Assembly (NCBI GenBank): GCA_034670405.1 | Contig: JAXDDX010000353.1 | Span: 1-64,000, forward strand | Direction of reading: 5' to 3' | From: Hoplostethus atlanticus | Taxonomy: Eukaryota > Chordata > Actinopteri > Trachichthyiformes > Trachichthyidae | DNA: 64,000 nucleotides | Part shown: in pieces, positions 60,997-64,000 of the stretch | Layout: each line of letters starts with the position of its first letter | How positions within the stretch are numbered: position 1 is the first letter of the stretch | Made by a program: the position numbers and the translations under genes | Notes under the pieces: model-generated | The model's database searches: none | Told to the model about the DNA's origin: nothing | What the model saw: only the letters and a program-made list of their open reading frames with translations

Positions 60997-62083
60997 AGGG
61001 GTGTTCCACGACGCGAGTTTATCCAGGCTTATTTCGCTTAGTCTGGCTCATTTTCAGGTTTATTCGGTTCCACAAAGCAAGCTCAGCATAGTTCAAGCTA
61101 AGTGGCAACGTATGCTTCCAAACTAGCCTGCCCCGAGGCAGGCTAGATATCAGGCTAAACCACAGTTGAAGCTTAATCGGTACTCCCGTAACACTGATCC
61201 GACTGAAATGCAATGATTTTCAAACAAGGTTCCGCCATCCTAATGTTCAACACTATTACCCTAGACCATACACTATCAGACATAAAATGTAACGTTAATA
61301 GAAAATAAAAAATATAAAATGATGTAGGCTGTATCGGGGATACAGTCACGGTTCAGAGCATTGTTAGGCAACTCCATTTAACCATGAGTGTCCAGCGAGA
61401 CCTCAAGTGCCGTATTGCTTTTTGAAAACGGTTACAACTTATAGAAATAATTATTTGATGACACAATATTATTTTATTTTCTAAATTATTTTTATTTAAC
61501 AAATTCATTGAAATAATAAAGTATCTTGAATATATGTCAAGATGTTTCCACGGTTGCTAGGAGATGCATTCACTGTTTCTGTATGGGATTTACAGTCACT
61601 GTAGAACACGCTTTCAACCGATCAATTTCCAGGATGGAAACAACCGATTTCATAAAAATATAACAAAAGTAAGAACCAGCCCGAACAGCTCAGTCAGTAG
61701 AGCATGAGCATCTTTATCTCTCCCTTTATTTATGGCAATCGTATTTCCCTTTTCATTGTAATATGGCTGAATTCTCCATAGACCACTAAAAGTTGCTGTT
61801 CAGTGGCTGTGAACATTGCGGCTCTGTCTTTACCGTCATTTTTCGCCATGATGAAACGATCAGATCCATGATCGACCTCTCGGGCTGCTTAAATAAACTG
61901 TGTATAAAAGTGCACGCGCAATTATCTGGATTGCTTGAGCCTGGCTCAGTTTAGCCAGATCACGGTAGCTTGACTTGAGCTTCGTGGAACCGCTTTAGCC
62001 CCGATTGATTTGTTAGGTTAATTCAAACCAGGCTTGCGAGGTTAATCGCCGCTTTTCTAAGCCTGCTTTGTGGAACAGCCCCC
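60997..62083. mobile_element. MITE with GGGG(C)TGTTCCAC ends
   Basis: The left end aggggtgttccacga and the right end, reversed, gggggctgttccacaaagca are inverted copies. A second inner pair (ggttccacaaagc; gcttcgtggaacc) strengthens the fold. Inside, 61677-61705 again resembles a tRNA-Lys-like head (gcccgaacagctcagtcagt). No transposase. Confidence 0.65.
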
Positions 62084-62436
62084 AGCTCAAGGTGCTCTAC
62101 AAAAAAGCCTCAACAACCACTAAGGTCCGCCTGACTAGATTTTCCGCCATTTTGAATTTTTTGAAAAACACATTCTTGACATCTCCTCCTAGACCGTAGG
62201 TCCGATTGCTACCAAATTTTCTGTGGATCATTATTGGACCAAGCTTAGCAAAAGTTGCATAAAGCTTGTTGATATCTTATTTAGTTTTCAAGATATTGAC
62301 CAATGAACTTCAAAAGGGTGTGGCTCAGCACATAATTAGACCAAAGTCAACAACCGTTGCTCCAATCATCACAAAACTTGCAGGATATGTCCACATAAGT
62401 ACCTGAAACATACCCTGAAAGTTTCATTGAAATCAA

Positions 62437-62450
62437 CCACTAGGGGGCGC
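62437..62450 (+). promoter_or_regulatory. CTCF-core match, unit 1
   Basis: CCACTAGGGGGCGC fits the published CTCF core (CCASYAGRKGGCRS) at every position. Occupancy is unknown. Confidence 0.5.
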
Positions 62451-62587
62451 TACAAATGCAAAGAATGGGCGTGGCAAAACACAAATCAGACTATAAATCA
62501 GAAATTGTTTGTCCAATCATTACAAAACTCGCAGGGTATGTCCACATAAGGACCTGAAACATACCCTGAAAGTTTCATTAAAATCTA

Positions 62588-62601
62588 CCACTAGGGGGCG
62601 C
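62588..62601 (+). promoter_or_regulatory. CTCF-core match, unit 2
   Basis: The same 14-mer, 151 bp downstream of the first and in the same orientation. Confidence 0.5.
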
Positions 62602-62900
62602 TACAAATGCCAAACAATGGTCGTGGCATAACACAAATCAGACTATAAATCAGAAATTGTTTGTCCAATCATTACAAAACCTGCAGGATATGTTTGATAA
62701 CAATGTTGAACCATGTGTGTAAAACTATTTTGAAATTGCTCAATAGGGGGCACCACCAGTTCCAAACGTGCATGGGTCTGGTGCAAATTTGGCCTTAAAT
62801 CAATGACAGTTTGTCCAAACATCACCAAACTTGGTGGACTTTATGTTGAACTAAGTTTGTAAAATTCTTAAAATTGTACAATAGGGAGCCCCGTTTTGAA

Positions 62901-64000
62901 AAGTCCCCTGTTTAGATGTCATAACAGGCCACTGTTAGCATAATCCAACCCCTATCAGAGCATGCCCACCACCTTGTCTCAAAGCTGTTGCTTATGGTGC
63001 ATTCCATTGTACTCGGAAATCTATAATTTCGAGTCGGTATTCTAAACTTCCAATCTAAATGTATTTCATCTAGGCTAGCAATGCACGCTAGTAAAGACTT
63101 CTATCTCGTAACGTTGAGCTCAAATCAACTGAACTACGTTACAAATGTAAACTACAAAGTTGTTTCAACATGTTTTCATAACTAAAACAACATATGAAGT
63201 AAAAATTGACTGACCGATATATTGATATCGGCAAACTTTCCGACAGGGAATTCCAACTTGAATGACTGTTCTATTGCACTTTTCCGTTTTGGAATTTGTT
63301 TTTTCCAAGTACAATGGAATGCACCATTACTTTGCGAACATTGGAGCTACAACAACATCTATGGCCCGATGCCATAAATAAAAATGCATCTAAATTGAAG
63401 CTTACAGATGGAGCAATTCATACGGTACGTGACCCGTCTGCAAACTTGGAATCTGTAAGTGTCACCATGTTTTGATATTATTTGCAAGTTAGTCTGGTTA
63501 GTATATTCGACTGCTGGTTAGCTAACGAGCTAGCGGGCCTAGCTACGGCCTTGTTGGGTGTGGAAGAAGTAAGAAAACTAAAGCTCGAGTCAGGACACAT
63601 CTTTTAAAGTTATTGGTTTGAGTCAGGACTCATCTTAAAGTTATTTGTTGGGACCAGTGTCTGTTTTATAAATCTGTCGAACGTGTCCGGCTCGGTAAAC
63701 GTTAATCACCATAAGTACAATTGCCTCTCTTATGATTATTTGCGCTGCGCTGTTTGGATGCAAATAGGTTGCATCCAGGGGTTAAAGTGGGCTGGACGAT
63801 CCAGAACGGCGTTCCGGCATGGCGTTCCGGCACCTTCGATTAATAAGTAAATAAATCTGATTGGCAGTTTCATACATAATAATGCCTCCTCTCTGAGGCT
63901 ACATCCACACTAATACGTTTTCGTTTTAAAACGGAGTTTATTTATCTTCTTCTGCATGGAGTTTGCAGTAACAAAATGGTTTGAACCCGCAAATCGCCGC
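62901..64000. other. Right end of window, no gene seen
   Basis: No coding exon or RNA gene recognised. A GATATCGGC-type palindromic repeat fragment lies near 63,215-63,235. Confidence 0.4.

Larger units (their letters stand above)
62203..62900 (+). repeat. 151-bp tandem array (four to five units)
   Basis: The phrase ccaatcat..acaaaactt recurs at 62362, 62513 and 62664, and in variant form at 62814, an exact 151/151/150 spacing; a diverged unit precedes at about 62,203. The first two full units each carry ccactagggggcgctacaaa. Confidence 0.9.

Overview
This window is vertebrate nuclear DNA, almost certainly from a ray-finned (teleost) fish. Genes are split into many short exons with GT-AG introns. 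The gene order (an organic cation transporter next to plasminogen) is the one known around SLC22A1/2/3-PLG in vertebrates. The repeats are typical of teleosts: Tc1, hAT and long-hairpin elements, L2-like and RTE-like LINEs, an intact Ty3/Gypsy element and a SAMD3-like captured gene.

Layout. 1-1,500: decayed Tc1-like element, presumably in intron 1 of the first transporter. 1,525-7,145 (+): slc22a2-like copy A, exons 2 to 11 (exon 1 lies off the left edge). 7,150-9,090: 3' UTR, an L2-type LINE remnant and intergenic DNA. 9,092 to about 37,814 (+): slc22a2-like copy B, with a LINE in intron 8 and a 17-kb intron 10. That intron is explained by a nested stack: a CACTG-ended element of 15.9 kb carries a broken SAMD3-like gene and a zinc-finger fragment. 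The SAMD3-like gene is split by a 1-kb palindromic element, and the outer element is split by an apparently intact Gypsy retrotransposon with matching LTRs. 38,332-57,154 (-): plasminogen, all 19 coding exons readable, 804 codons, PAN + five kringles + trypsin-like protease. An RTE-like LINE sits in its intron 10. 57,155-64,000: plg upstream DNA with tandem and hairpin repeats and no convincing gene.

How the genes relate. The two transporters are tandem paralogues with identical intron positions and phases from exon 2 on. They should be plasma-membrane carriers of organic cations. Copy B faces plg tail to tail; their AATAAA signals lie about 35 bp apart, so the mRNA 3' ends may overlap. Plg is a secreted zymogen and has no biochemical link to the transporters; the association is conserved synteny.

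Most notable: the nested element in intron 10, a TTTAAAC -1 frameshift signal at the gag/pol junction, a frameshifted distant last exon of copy B, a GC-AG intron in plg, microsatellites against many plg splice sites, and a 151-bp tandem array carrying two exact CTCF-core matches. All coordinates and translations were read by eye; family assignments rest on motif recognition, not searches.
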